In this document: positions 24,968 through 33,775 of the stretch, piece by piece
Position numbering within the stretch: position 1 is the stretch's first letter
Layout: every line of letters starts with the position of its first letter
Assembly (NCBI RefSeq): GCF_000620085.1
Contig: NZ_JHVJ01000006.1
Coordinates: forward strand, 186,001 to 250,000
Direction: 5' to 3'
Origin: Marinobacterium jannaschii DSM 6295
GTDB taxonomy: Bacteria > Pseudomonadota > Gammaproteobacteria > Pseudomonadales > Balneatricaceae
Length of the DNA: 64,000 nucleotides
Program-made: the position numbers and the translations under genes
Notes under the pieces: model-generated
What the model saw: the letters and a program-made list of their open reading frames with translations, nothing else
Database searches by the model: none
Told to the model about the DNA's origin: nothing

Positions 24968-26305
24968 ATGAGTGACACAATAAAAAATCAGTCGCCAACC
25001 CAGGCACAGCTTGACGCACACTGGATGCCTTACAGCTCTAACCGTGAGTTTAAAAAAGACCCACGGATCATCGTCGCGGCCGAGGGCTGCTACTACACCG
25101 ATATCGATGGCCGTAAGATCTTCGATGGCCTGTCCGGCCTCTGGACCTGCGGCCTGGGTCACAATGTGCCGCAGATTAATGAAGCCATCGCACAGCAGGC
25201 GAAGCAGCTGGATTACGCCCCGGCGTTCCAGTACGGCCACCCTAAAGCGTTCCAGATGGCCGAGCGTATCACTCAGTTTATGCCGGAAGGGATCAACCGG
25301 GTGATGTTCACCGGGTCCGGTTCTGAAGCGGCTGACTCCTCGCTGAAAATCGCCCGCGCCTACTGGCGCAAGAAGGGGATGCCGTCCAAAACCCGCCTGA
25401 TCGGCCGGGCCAAGGGCTACCACGGCGTCAACTTCGGCGGCATCAGTGTCGGCGGTATCGGCGCCAACCGTGTCCTTTATGGCGAAACCCTGACCGTCGA
25501 CCACCTGCCCCACACTCAGGTTGAAGGCAACGAATTCACCCGCGGCATGCCGGAAACCGGCGCCGAGCGGGCCGAACACCTGCTGGAACTGATCGCGCTG
25601 CATGATGCCTCTAATATTGCGGCCGTCATTGTCGAGCCGTTTGCCGGTTCTGCCGGGGTAATCATTCCGCCGAAGGGTTACCTGCAGCGCCTGCGTGAGA
25701 TCTGCGACCAGCACAACATCCTGCTGATCTTCGATGAGGTGATCACCGGCTTCGGGCGTGCCGGGGCGAAAACCGGATCTGAAGCCTTCGGTGTGACGCC
25801 GGATATGATCAATATGGCGAAACAGATGACCAACGGTGCCCAGCCGATGGGTGCCGTCGCGGTGAAGCAAGAGATCTACGACTGCTTTATGGAAAATGGT
25901 GGCCCTGAATATATGATGGAGCTGCCGCACGGCTATACCTACAGCGCCCATCCAATCGCCTGTGCCGCCGGCCTGGCAGCACTGGATGTGCTGGAACAGA
26001 ACCATCTGATCAATCGTGTCAGCGAGATGAGCGGTCTGTGGGAAGAGTCGGTCCACAGCCTGAAAGGCAGCAACCATATTACCGATATCCGTAACTACGG
26101 CCTGGCTGCAGGCCTGACGATCGCATCCAAGCCGGGTGAACCGGCACGCCGTCCTTATGAGATCGCGATGAAGATGTGGCAGAAAGGCTTCTACGTCCGT
26201 TACGGCGGCGACACTATCCAGCTGGCACCACCGTTTATCGTCGAACGCGACGAGATCGACAGCCTGATTAACGCCCTGGGCGAAACCCTGCAGGAGCAGG
26301 ACTAA
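24968..26305 (+). CDS. Class III omega-aminotransferase (beta-alanine:pyruvate type)
   Basis: 445 residues of the class III PLP aminotransferase fold: WMPYSSNREFKKDPRI at the start, GSGSEAADSSLKIARAYWR (phosphate cup), IFDEVITGFGRAG, and catalytic Lys in NMAKQMTNGAQPMGAV (near residue 285). The last motif is typical of beta-alanine/omega-amino acid:pyruvate transaminases. The next gene, mmsA, would convert the malonate semialdehyde formed to acetyl-CoA, so the pair is a beta-alanine (or beta-aminoisobutyrate) degradation route. Taurine:pyruvate transamination is an alternative reading. Confidence 0.92.
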   Translation: MSDTIKNQSPTQAQLDAHWMPYSSNREFKKDPRIIVAAEGCYYTDIDGRKIFDGLSGLWTCGLGHNVPQINEAIAQQAKQLDYAPAFQYGHPKAFQMAERITQFMPEGINRVMFTGSGSEAADSSLKIARAYWRKKGMPSKTRLIGRAKGYHGVNFGGISVGGIGANRVLYGETLTVDHLPHTQVEGNEFTRGMPETGAERAEHLLELIALHDASNIAAVIVEPFAGSAGVIIPPKGYLQRLREICDQHNILLIFDEVITGFGRAGAKTGSEAFGVTPDMINMAKQMTNGAQPMGAVAVKQEIYDCFMENGGPEYMMELPHGYTYSAHPIACAAGLAALDVLEQNHLINRVSEMSGLWEESVHSLKGSNHITDIRNYGLAAGLTIASKPGEPARRPYEIAMKMWQKGFYVRYGGDTIQLAPPFIVERDEIDSLINALGETLQEQD

Positions 26306-26387
26306 GCCCCACGCGGTAAGTAACCAACAATAAAAAGCGGCCGCGCCGCCATCCCGGCGCGACCGACACTGAATTTAAAGAGGTCTA

Positions 26388-27887
26388 GTGAACATGAATC
26401 TGATCGGACACCTGATTAACGGCGAGATCGTTACCGACGCAGCGCGCACCCAGGACGTATACAACCCATCCACCGGCGCGGCTGAAAAGCAGGTGGCGCT
26501 GGCATCCCAGGCTACCGTTGAACAGGCCATTGCGGCCGCTCAGGAAGCATTCCCTGCATGGCGCAATACCCCACCGGCCAAGCGTGCCCGTGTTATGTTC
26601 CGCTTCAAGCAGTTGCTGGAAGACAATGCAGAAAAGATCTGTGAACTGATCGGCCAGGAACACGGCAAAATCTCCCACGATGCCATGGGCGAACTGCAGC
26701 GCGGTATCGAGAATGTCGAGTACGCCTGCTACGCCCCAGAACTGCTGAAAGGCGAGCACAGCAAGAATGTCGGTCCGGCAATCGATTCCTGGAGTGAGTT
26801 CCAGCCGCTGGGCGTCGTGGCGGGCATCACCCCGTTCAACTTCCCGGCGATGGTGCCACTGTGGATGTACCCGATGGCGATCGTCTGCGGTAACACTTTC
26901 GTCCTGAAGCCATCCGAGCGTGATCCGTCCTCCACCCTGTTTATCGCCGAGCTGCTGAAAGAAGCCGGCCTGCCAGATGGCGTAATGAACGTGGTTAACG
27001 GTGACAAGGAAGCCGTAGATACCCTGCTGAACGACAGCCGCATCGAAGCTGTCAGCTTTGTCGGCTCCACACCGATCGCCGAGTACATTTACTCTACCGC
27101 CAATGCCAACGGCAAACGCTGCCAGGCACTGGGCGGTGCTAAGAACCACGCTATCGTGATGCCGGATGCGGATATGAACAACGCCGTTGAGGCCCTCACC
27201 GGTGCCGCATTCGGCTCCTCCGGCGAGCGCTGCATGGCGATCTCCGTAGCGGTAGCAGTAGGCGATGAAGCTGCCGATGCCGTGGTACGCAAGCTGCGCC
27301 AGCGTATGGAAACCCTGAAAGTGGGTGCCTTCGATAACGCCAGCAACGATTTCGGTCCGCTGATCACCCGCCAGCACGCTGATAAGGTGAAAGGCTATAT
27401 CGCCAGCGCCGCAGAACAGGGTGCCAATATCGTTGTCGATGGACGTGATGCCCAGGTTGAAGGCTACACTGACGGTTTCTTTGTCGGCGGCACCCTGATC
27501 GATGGCGTGAAACCAGGCATGAGCTGCTACGAAGAAGAGATCTTCGGCCCGGTACTCTGCGTGATGCGCGTCAACACCCTGCAGGAAGCGATGGACCTGA
27601 TCGATGCCCACGAATACGGCAACGGCACCTGCATCTTCACCCGTGACGGTGAAGCAGCGCGTTACTTCTCCGACAACATCAAGGTCGGTATGGTCGGCAT
27701 CAACGTACCGCTGCCGGTACCGGTTTCCTACCACAGCTTCGGTGGCTGGAAGCGCTCCCTGTTCGGTGACCTGCACGCCTATGGTCCTGATGCCGTGCGC
27801 TTCTACACCAAGCGTAAGACTGTGACCCAGCGCTGGCCTGCCTCCGGTATCCAGGAGAAGGCCCAGTTCGCCTTCCCGAGCGAGTAA
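26388..27887 (+). CDS. mmsA: CoA-acylating methylmalonate-semialdehyde dehydrogenase
   Basis: 499 residues of the aldehyde dehydrogenase superfamily with MmsA features: the IGHLINGE start, VVAGITPFNFPAMVPLWM, KPSERDPS, catalytic Cys in GSSGERCMAI (near 282), and the C-terminal GGWKRSLFGDLHAYGPDAVRFYT. It oxidises (methyl)malonate semialdehyde to acetyl- or propionyl-CoA with NAD+ and CoA. The start is GTG 26388 or ATG 26394. It lies 82 bases after the aminotransferase gene and is followed by a terminator. Confidence 0.95.
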   Translation: MNMNLIGHLINGEIVTDAARTQDVYNPSTGAAEKQVALASQATVEQAIAAAQEAFPAWRNTPPAKRARVMFRFKQLLEDNAEKICELIGQEHGKISHDAMGELQRGIENVEYACYAPELLKGEHSKNVGPAIDSWSEFQPLGVVAGITPFNFPAMVPLWMYPMAIVCGNTFVLKPSERDPSSTLFIAELLKEAGLPDGVMNVVNGDKEAVDTLLNDSRIEAVSFVGSTPIAEYIYSTANANGKRCQALGGAKNHAIVMPDADMNNAVEALTGAAFGSSGERCMAISVAVAVGDEAADAVVRKLRQRMETLKVGAFDNASNDFGPLITRQHADKVKGYIASAAEQGANIVVDGRDAQVEGYTDGFFVGGTLIDGVKPGMSCYEEEIFGPVLCVMRVNTLQEAMDLIDAHEYGNGTCIFTRDGEAARYFSDNIKVGMVGINVPLPVPVSYHSFGGWKRSLFGDLHAYGPDAVRFYTKRKTVTQRWPASGIQEKAQFAFPSE

Positions 27888-27986
27888 GCGAAACACTACT
27901 CTCCGAAGGGAACCCTCAGTCCGGCACCGGATGCCAGGGTTGCGGGTTCCCGGTTTGCCCGATACAGCAAGTTGTCTGTATTTTTC

Positions 27987-28014
27987 GCCCGGCCCTTTGT
28001 GGCCGGGCTTTTTT
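27987..28014 (+). terminator. Rho-independent terminator after mmsA
   Basis: The stem GCCCGGCC / GGCCGGGC with loop CTTTGT is followed by six T (28009-28014). Confidence 0.9.
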
Positions 28015-28058
28015 ATGCATAATGCACAGCCCCTCTCCGCCACAGTGAAGTAAACCGT

Positions 28059-28937
28059 ATGAAATCAGCCGCCCGGTGGCTTCAGCCCCTGATCGACCAG
28101 CCCGTTAGCGGTGCGCTGGCAGTAGTCTTGCTCTGGGGCCTGAACGTGGTGATGATGAAGATCGGCCTGAACGATATGTCACCGCTGCTGTTCACGGCCA
28201 GCCGCTTCGCCCTGCTGGCGCTGGTGCTGCTGCCTTTCTGGCGGATTGCGCGGCATCAGTTTCGCGATATCGCCACCCTGGCACTGGTGATGGGGATCGG
28301 TCATTTCTGCACCCTGGCGATCGGTATCAGCTACGTCGACAGCTCAGTGGCCGGGCTGATCCTGCTGCTGGGTGCGCCCTGCTCCTCACTGCTGGCCTTC
28401 CTGTTCCTGAATGAACGGCTGCGTCCGGTGCAGGTACTGGCCCTGCTCGGTGCCGTAGCCGGCATTGCCACCCCGATCCTGCTGCAGCAACAGGTCGAGC
28501 TGCAGCTGGGCGCAGTGATTATCCTGTTTTCCATGCTGGTTTGGGCGGCGGGCAACCTGTTAGTCAGGCGGATCAGCGACCTGCCCGTGCTGACAGTACA
28601 GTTCTGGATCGGCATTATCAGCAGCCCGCTCTGTATGTTGCTGTGGTGGCTGCAGCCCGATAGCCGCCCCTTCAGCGAGCAACTGACCGGCAACAGTATC
28701 GCCTCCCTGCTCTATGTGGTGGGCGGCTCTTCGGTACTGGCCTATTACATCTGGTACCGGCTGATCTCACGCCACAGTATTAACCGGATCGTCAACCTGA
28801 CCCTGCTGCAGCCGCTGGTGACGATGGGCTTTGGCTACCTGTTGCTGGATGAGATGCTCAGCGGCCTGCAGCTGACCGGCGCGGCCGTCACACTGGCTGC
28901 CATGTGGCTGTTCTATCAGGCCCGTCAGCGGGCTTAA
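28059..28937 (+). CDS. EamA-family (DMT) transporter
   Basis: 292 residues with ten predicted membrane spans in two EamA repeats (LLWGLNVVMMKIGL... in the first half, VVGGSSVLAYYIWYRLI in the second). The family exports metabolites or amino acids across the inner membrane. It begins 45 bases after the mmsA terminator and is probably transcribed on its own. The substrate is unknown. Confidence 0.88.
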   Translation: MKSAARWLQPLIDQPVSGALAVVLLWGLNVVMMKIGLNDMSPLLFTASRFALLALVLLPFWRIARHQFRDIATLALVMGIGHFCTLAIGISYVDSSVAGLILLLGAPCSSLLAFLFLNERLRPVQVLALLGAVAGIATPILLQQQVELQLGAVIILFSMLVWAAGNLLVRRISDLPVLTVQFWIGIISSPLCMLLWWLQPDSRPFSEQLTGNSIASLLYVVGGSSVLAYYIWYRLISRHSINRIVNLTLLQPLVTMGFGYLLLDEMLSGLQLTGAAVTLAAMWLFYQARQRA

Positions 28938-29140
28938 CTCCTTATTCGAACCCTCCCGCGCGGCATGTCCAATGTCGCGCCATCGATTCCGCACCGCACA
29001 AATAAAATCCTGCACTACACTGAGTAACTATTGCCTGATTACGACTGTGCGCCGTAAAGCACTATAAAAATCAGGGGGGAACACTTATACTGCACTGCAG
29101 CAAAAATAGGTATATACCCCTAATCCTAAGGGAGAGGACT

Positions 29141-29998
29141 ATGCATAATTTCTCATCCATCGCCGTCATCGGCGCAGGCCAGATGGGCTGTGGCATCGCA
29201 CAATCCATTGCCGCCGCAGGTATCGAAGTGAAGCTGTCAGACGCAACACCGGATCTGGCACAACAGGGCCTGGCACGGATTCATCTGCGCCTGCTGGGAC
29301 AGGTTGAGAAGCATAAGCTGCAGCCCGAGGAAGCAGACCACATTGTCGCAAATATCACGCCGGTGCCTTCTCTGGAATCTATCCATAACTGTGATCTGGT
29401 GATCGAAGCCGCCAGCGAAGACCTGGCGCTGAAACTGGAACTGTTCCGTAAGCTGGATCAGTACGCCAAGCCCGAGGCTCTGCTGGCGAGCAACACCAGC
29501 TCTCTCAGCATCACCACCATTGCCGCCGCAACCCGTCGCCCGCAGAACGTGATCGGCATGCACTTTTTCAATCCGGTACCGGTCATGGAGCTGGTCGAGG
29601 TGATCCGCGGCCTGGCCACCAGCGATATAACCCAGACCCGTATCCTGCGCCTGTCCGAAGCACTGGGTAAAAAGCCGGTGTGCAGCGTTGATAAGGCCGG
29701 TTTTGTCGTAAACCGTATACTGCTGCCGATGCTGAACGAAGCCTGTTTCCTGCTGGATGAAGGGGTCGCCAGTGCCACCGATATCGACAGCGCCATGCAG
29801 CTGGGCTGCGCGCACCCGATGGGACCGCTGGCACTGGCGGATTTTATCGGCCTGGATACCTGTCTGGCGATTATGGAAGTACTGCAGAAAGAACTGGGAG
29901 AGGTGAAATACCGTCCGGCACCGCTGCTGCGCCGCTATGTCGCCGCCGGATGGCTGGGCAAGAAGACGGGTCGCGGCTTTTTCGACTATAACGACTGA
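29141..29998 (+). CDS. 3-hydroxybutyryl/3-hydroxyacyl-CoA dehydrogenase
   Basis: 285 residues with an NAD-binding Rossmann motif (IGAGQMGCGIAQSIA, residues 10-24), the family signature GMHFFNPVPVMELVEVI, and the C-terminal dimerisation domain (NRILLPMLNEACFLLDEGVAS, GPLALADFIGLD). It interconverts acetoacetyl-CoA and 3-hydroxybutyryl-CoA. Its close length to Hbd/PaaH enzymes and the CoA-transferase gene 200 bases downstream suggest short-chain hydroxy acid use. Confidence 0.93.
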   Translation: MHNFSSIAVIGAGQMGCGIAQSIAAAGIEVKLSDATPDLAQQGLARIHLRLLGQVEKHKLQPEEADHIVANITPVPSLESIHNCDLVIEAASEDLALKLELFRKLDQYAKPEALLASNTSSLSITTIAAATRRPQNVIGMHFFNPVPVMELVEVIRGLATSDITQTRILRLSEALGKKPVCSVDKAGFVVNRILLPMLNEACFLLDEGVASATDIDSAMQLGCAHPMGPLALADFIGLDTCLAIMEVLQKELGEVKYRPAPLLRRYVAAGWLGKKTGRGFFDYND

Positions 29999-30128
29999 GC
30001 CCGTCGCAGACAGATAGTCCGGACAACTCGGACACCAGACATAAAGCGTCTGATATTACAGACACCTTATCTCTGCCGTTTATACCGAAAAGCCATCAAC
30101 CCATTGTTTTCACTAAACAATACAGGTA

Positions 30129-30144
30129 TGGCCCGGGTATTGCT
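30129..30144 (+). promoter_or_regulatory. Sigma-54 (-24/-12) promoter upstream of CoA-transferase
   Basis: TGGCCCGGGTATTGCT, with GG at 30130-30131 and GC at 30142-30143 (10-base gap), 57 bases before the start codon. It is the closest match to consensus among the three such sites in the window. Confidence 0.7.
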
Positions 30145-30200
30145 GTAACTGCTGAAACTAAACCAGCAGCAGATAACAACAACAATCGAAGGGCATCACC

Positions 30201-31850
30201 ATGAGAAGCTTACAGATCACCCCCAAGCAGGCAGCACAACTGATCCCCGACGACGCCACCGTGGCGACGGCCGGATTTATCGGTATCGGCTTTGCCGAGT
30301 CCCTTGCCAGTGCTATCGAACAGCGCTTCCTGAGCGAGGGTCACCCGCGTAACCTGGGTCTGATCTACGCCGCCGGACAAGGTGATGCCCGCCAGCGTGG
30401 CCTGAATCACTTCGGCCACGAAGGCCTGGTCAGCCGGGTGGTTGGCGGTCACTGGGGGCTGGCCCCAAAGCTGGGCGAACTGGCGATCGCCAATAAGATC
30501 GATGCCTGGAACCTGCCCCAGGGGGTGATCTGTCACCTGTTTCGCGACACCGCCGCCGGCAAGCCCGGCACCCTGACCCATGTCGGCCTCAACACCTTTG
30601 TCGATCCACGCTACGACGGCGGCTGCATCAACCCGCGCACGCCGAATGACAAGGTAGAGCTGATCGATATTGCCGGTCAGGAGTACCTGTTCTACAAATC
30701 CCAGCCGATCCAGGTCGCGCTGCTGCGCGGCACCACCGCGGATAAGCGCGGCAATATCTCGATGGAGCGCGAAGCGCTGCCACTGGAAGCGCTGGCGATC
30801 GCCCAGGCCACCCGCAACAGTGGCGGACTGGTGCTGGTACAGGTGGAACGCATCACCGACAGCCACAACCTGACCCCGGACCGGATCAAAATCCCCGGCA
30901 TTCTGGTCGATCACGTTATTGTCGCCGACCCGGCCGATCACCCGCAGACCTTTGCCGAACCCTACAACCCGGCCTACAGCGGCGAGATCCGCCAGCCTGC
31001 CGGTCATCATGAAGCGGCACCGCTGAATGCCCGCAAGATTATCGGCCGCCGTGCCCTGATGGCACTGAACAAAGGCGCGGTGGTGAACCTGGGGATCGGT
31101 ATGCCGGAGATGATGGCAACAGTCGCGGCCGAAGAGGGACGGCTGAAAGACTTCACACTGACGGTCGAGCCGGGCGGTATCGGCGGTCAGCCGGCCAGCG
31201 GCCTCAGCTTCGGTGCCGTGGCCAATGCCGAATCCATTATCGACCAGCCGGCACAGTTTGATTTCTACGATGGCGGCGGCCTGGACCAGGCCTTCCTCGG
31301 CCTGGCAGAGACCTGTCCTCAGGGCCACGTCAATGTCAGCCGTTTCGGCACTAAGCTGGCCGGTGCCGGCGGCTTTATCAACATCACCCAGAACACCCGC
31401 GAGGTATTTTTCCTCGGCACCTTCACCTCCGGCAGTCAGCAGCTGGAGATAGAAGACCACCAGCTCCGGGTGATCCGCAACGGCCACCTGCGCAAGTTTA
31501 AGAAACAGGTCGAGCAGATCACCTTTAACGGAGAGTACGCGCTGCAGAAAGGGCAAAAAGTCACCTTTATCACCGAACGTGCCGTATTCGAACTCACCGA
31601 CGCCGGTATGAAGCTGACCGAGATTGCACCGGGCATCGACCTGCAGCGTGACATTCTCGACCTGATGGATTTCCGTCCGATCATCGACGATGACCTGGAC
31701 ACCATGGACCCACGGCTGTTTAACGACGGCCCGATGCACCTGCAGCACACCGGCAGTATGCCGATGCAGCAGATGCGCAGTCTGTGGCAACGCATGCTCT
31801 GCAGACGCTCACACGAGAGCGAGCGCCTGCTGGCATCCCCGGCGGTATAA
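30201..31850 (+). CDS. Acyl-CoA:acetate/3-ketoacid CoA-transferase (fused alpha-beta, PCT type)
   Basis: 549 residues. Both CoA-transferase family I halves are in one chain: the first with GFIGIGFAESLASAIE and GLIYAAGQGDARQRGLNHF, the second with NLGIGMPEMMA and the catalytic Glu in TVEPGGIGG (near residue 323). This is the propionate CoA-transferase/YdiF layout. It transfers CoA between short-chain acids such as acetate, propionate, 3-hydroxybutyrate or acetoacetate. A sigma-54 promoter lies directly upstream, which implies activator-dependent expression. Confidence 0.92.
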   Translation: MRSLQITPKQAAQLIPDDATVATAGFIGIGFAESLASAIEQRFLSEGHPRNLGLIYAAGQGDARQRGLNHFGHEGLVSRVVGGHWGLAPKLGELAIANKIDAWNLPQGVICHLFRDTAAGKPGTLTHVGLNTFVDPRYDGGCINPRTPNDKVELIDIAGQEYLFYKSQPIQVALLRGTTADKRGNISMEREALPLEALAIAQATRNSGGLVLVQVERITDSHNLTPDRIKIPGILVDHVIVADPADHPQTFAEPYNPAYSGEIRQPAGHHEAAPLNARKIIGRRALMALNKGAVVNLGIGMPEMMATVAAEEGRLKDFTLTVEPGGIGGQPASGLSFGAVANAESIIDQPAQFDFYDGGGLDQAFLGLAETCPQGHVNVSRFGTKLAGAGGFINITQNTREVFFLGTFTSGSQQLEIEDHQLRVIRNGHLRKFKKQVEQITFNGEYALQKGQKVTFITERAVFELTDAGMKLTEIAPGIDLQRDILDLMDFRPIIDDDLDTMDPRLFNDGPMHLQHTGSMPMQQMRSLWQRMLCRRSHESERLLASPAV

Positions 31851-31932
31851 GGCAACAGAAGTCCCTGGCTAGTGCAGGCACTTCAGTTGTTGTGGCACCG
31901 TCTATTGCGGAGACAGACCTCTCCGCCCTGAA

Positions 31933-32029
31933 CTGATCCGGCGTGTGACTACGTCGGTGGCAGCTAACATTTTGTGCTTTGCGTCATAGTGCAACCGCTG
32001 CCGCCGTACACGTCGGATCAGTCTTTTTT
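31933..32029 (+). terminator. Long hairpin with T-run after CoA-transferase gene
   Basis: The arms 31933-31964 and 31997-32021 pair almost fully (CTGATCCG at the base, GGCAGC/GCTGCC near the top, with a small bulge), and the apical part TTGTGC/GTGCAA can pair too. TCTTTTTT follows. It is much longer than normal terminators and may also be a small RNA with its own terminator. Confidence 0.6.
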
Positions 32030-32113
32030 ACCTCCGGATACTGGCTTTTCCACAGAGCTGTTCAATAATGAGGAGGAACCTGAATTCAGGTTGCTTGCCT
32101 GGGGAAAGATCTG

Positions 32114-32632
32114 ATGAAAAAACTGACGCTGATTCGGCACGCCAAGTCCAGCTGGAGTGATCCCTGCCTCTCAGATTTCGAACGCCCGCTCAATAAGCGT
32201 GGCAACCGGGACCTGCCGGGACTGGCACAGCGAGTGCAGCGCTTTCAGCTCTATCCTGACCACCTCCTCAGTAGCGGCGCGGTACGTGCGCTGACAACCG
32301 CCAAAGCCGTCAGCGACGAATTAAAGCTGCCTTCACAGCAGATAGAAGTCGTGCCGGAACTGTATGAATCCTGCTACGAAACCCTGCTCAACGTGCTGCA
32401 GAACCAGCCCGACCGCCATCGCCATATTATGCTGGTCGGCCATAACCCCGGATTGGAAGACCTGGCCTACTACCTGACCCATGAAACCGGCCTGCCCTGC
32501 CCCACCGCATCAGTGCTGCATATCCATCTCAGCATCACCAGCTGGTCGGAACTGGCCGAGTCCTGCGGTGCCCTCGAACTGTATGACTACCCGAAAAAAC
32601 ACCTGACCGACAGTGAGGCTGAAGAGGTCTGA
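32114..32632 (+). CDS. sixA: SixA-type phosphohistidine phosphatase
   Basis: 172 residues of the histidine phosphatase superfamily. The RHG-type motif is LTLIRHAKSSW (catalytic His9), followed by DFERPLNKRGNRDLP, and the second catalytic His is in MLVGHNPGLEDL. SixA-like enzymes remove phosphate from phosphohistidine on phosphocarrier or Hpt proteins. The lone gene is followed 43 bases later by a transporter gene. Confidence 0.88.
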   Translation: MKKLTLIRHAKSSWSDPCLSDFERPLNKRGNRDLPGLAQRVQRFQLYPDHLLSSGAVRALTTAKAVSDELKLPSQQIEVVPELYESCYETLLNVLQNQPDRHRHIMLVGHNPGLEDLAYYLTHETGLPCPTASVLHIHLSITSWSELAESCGALELYDYPKKHLTDSEAEEV

Positions 32633-32675
32633 ATCTTCAGTTTGAACTCCGGCGATAGAAGGGGTTGCGACTGCG

Positions 32676-33674
32676 GTGGTAAAATCGCTGTTTTCCACCC
32701 ACGCAGGATGCCCGCCGTTGGAACTCTATCTGCAAACTTTTGGCTTTACCGCCAACACCGTTGCGCCGATCTTCTTTATTGTCTTTCTCGGCACCTTCCT
32801 GAAACGGATCAACCTGATCAACGATAACTTTATCGCCGTCGCCTCAAAGCTGGTGTTTACCCTCACCCTGCCGGCACTGGTCTTTATGGCGATCTCCCGG
32901 ACTGATTTCCAGTCGGTATTTAACCCCCACCAGATGATCTACCTGGTGGTGTCCACCCTGATCAGTTTCAGCCTGCTGTGGTGGCTGGCGGCGCGCTGGA
33001 TCAGCGATGGCCGCGACCTGGGGCCTTTTATCCAGGGTGCCTTTCGCGGCAACTATGGCATTGTCGGCCTGGCCCTCTCCTACAACCTGTTTGCCGAAGC
33101 GGGGCTGGCGCAGGGTGCGGTACTGCTGGCGATGGTGATCCCACTCTATAACGTGCTGGCGATCCTCTGCCTCAGCCTGCCGCTACAGAAAAGCGATACC
33201 GCCAGTCTCGGCCAGTCAGCGCTGGAAGTGGCGAAAAACCCGCTGATCCTGGCCGTTGCTGCGGCACTGCCGTTCTCTTTCTTCGGCTGGCAGCTACCGG
33301 AAGTGATCGGTAAAACCGGCAAATATTTCGCCAATATGACCCTGCCGCTGGCCCTGCTGGCAATTGGCGGCTCCCTCAGTCTGAAAAGTCTGCGCAACAG
33401 CTCGGCGATGGCCGCCTGGGCCACCGCCTGCAAATTGGTGATTTTTCCGGTGGTGCTGACCAGCGGTGCCTGGCTCTATGGCTTCCGGGGACAAGAACTG
33501 GTGATGCTGATGGTATTGTTCGCCTGCCCCACCGCTGCCGCCAGCTTCGTGATGGCCAGGGGGATGGGGGCCAATGGCGAGCTGGCCGCCAATATCGTCC
33601 TCACCACCACCATCGGCTCCACCCTGACCATCAGCGCCGGGGTTTACCTGATGCGCTTCTGGGGCGTGATCTGA
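32676..33674 (+). CDS. AEC-family transporter
   Basis: 332 residues with about ten membrane spans in two halves. The AEC (auxin efflux carrier) family is seen in VAPIFFIVFLGTFLKRINLI, FRGNYGIVGLALSYNLFAEAG (conserved N in the broken helix) and LFACPTAAASFVMARGMGANGELAANIV. The substrate is probably a small carboxylate or amino acid. The start at GTG 32676 gives a long polar lead; TTG near 32721 is an alternative. Confidence 0.87.
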   Translation: MVKSLFSTHAGCPPLELYLQTFGFTANTVAPIFFIVFLGTFLKRINLINDNFIAVASKLVFTLTLPALVFMAISRTDFQSVFNPHQMIYLVVSTLISFSLLWWLAARWISDGRDLGPFIQGAFRGNYGIVGLALSYNLFAEAGLAQGAVLLAMVIPLYNVLAILCLSLPLQKSDTASLGQSALEVAKNPLILAVAAALPFSFFGWQLPEVIGKTGKYFANMTLPLALLAIGGSLSLKSLRNSSAMAAWATACKLVIFPVVLTSGAWLYGFRGQELVMLMVLFACPTAAASFVMARGMGANGELAANIVLTTTIGSTLTISAGVYLMRFWGVI

Positions 33675-33775
33675 TCACGACCTCTGCAGCGACAGCTCCT
33701 GCCGGATAGTGAGCCGATATTTTTTCACCTATCTGGTCCTAGTCGACCACGTAGCCGGCCTTTATGCTGACCGCC

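Noticed and set aside
30210-31790. 526-codon frame opposite the CoA-transferase gene
   Set aside because: Shadow of a GC-rich real gene; the product has no domain and the plus-strand protein is clearly conserved. The same applies to long antisense frames at 6066-7310 and 26385-28043.
31893-31909. TGGCAC ... TTGC resembling a sigma-54 promoter after the CoA-transferase gene
   Set aside because: The GG to GC gap is 11 bases instead of 10, and no gene starts at a suitable distance before the long hairpin.
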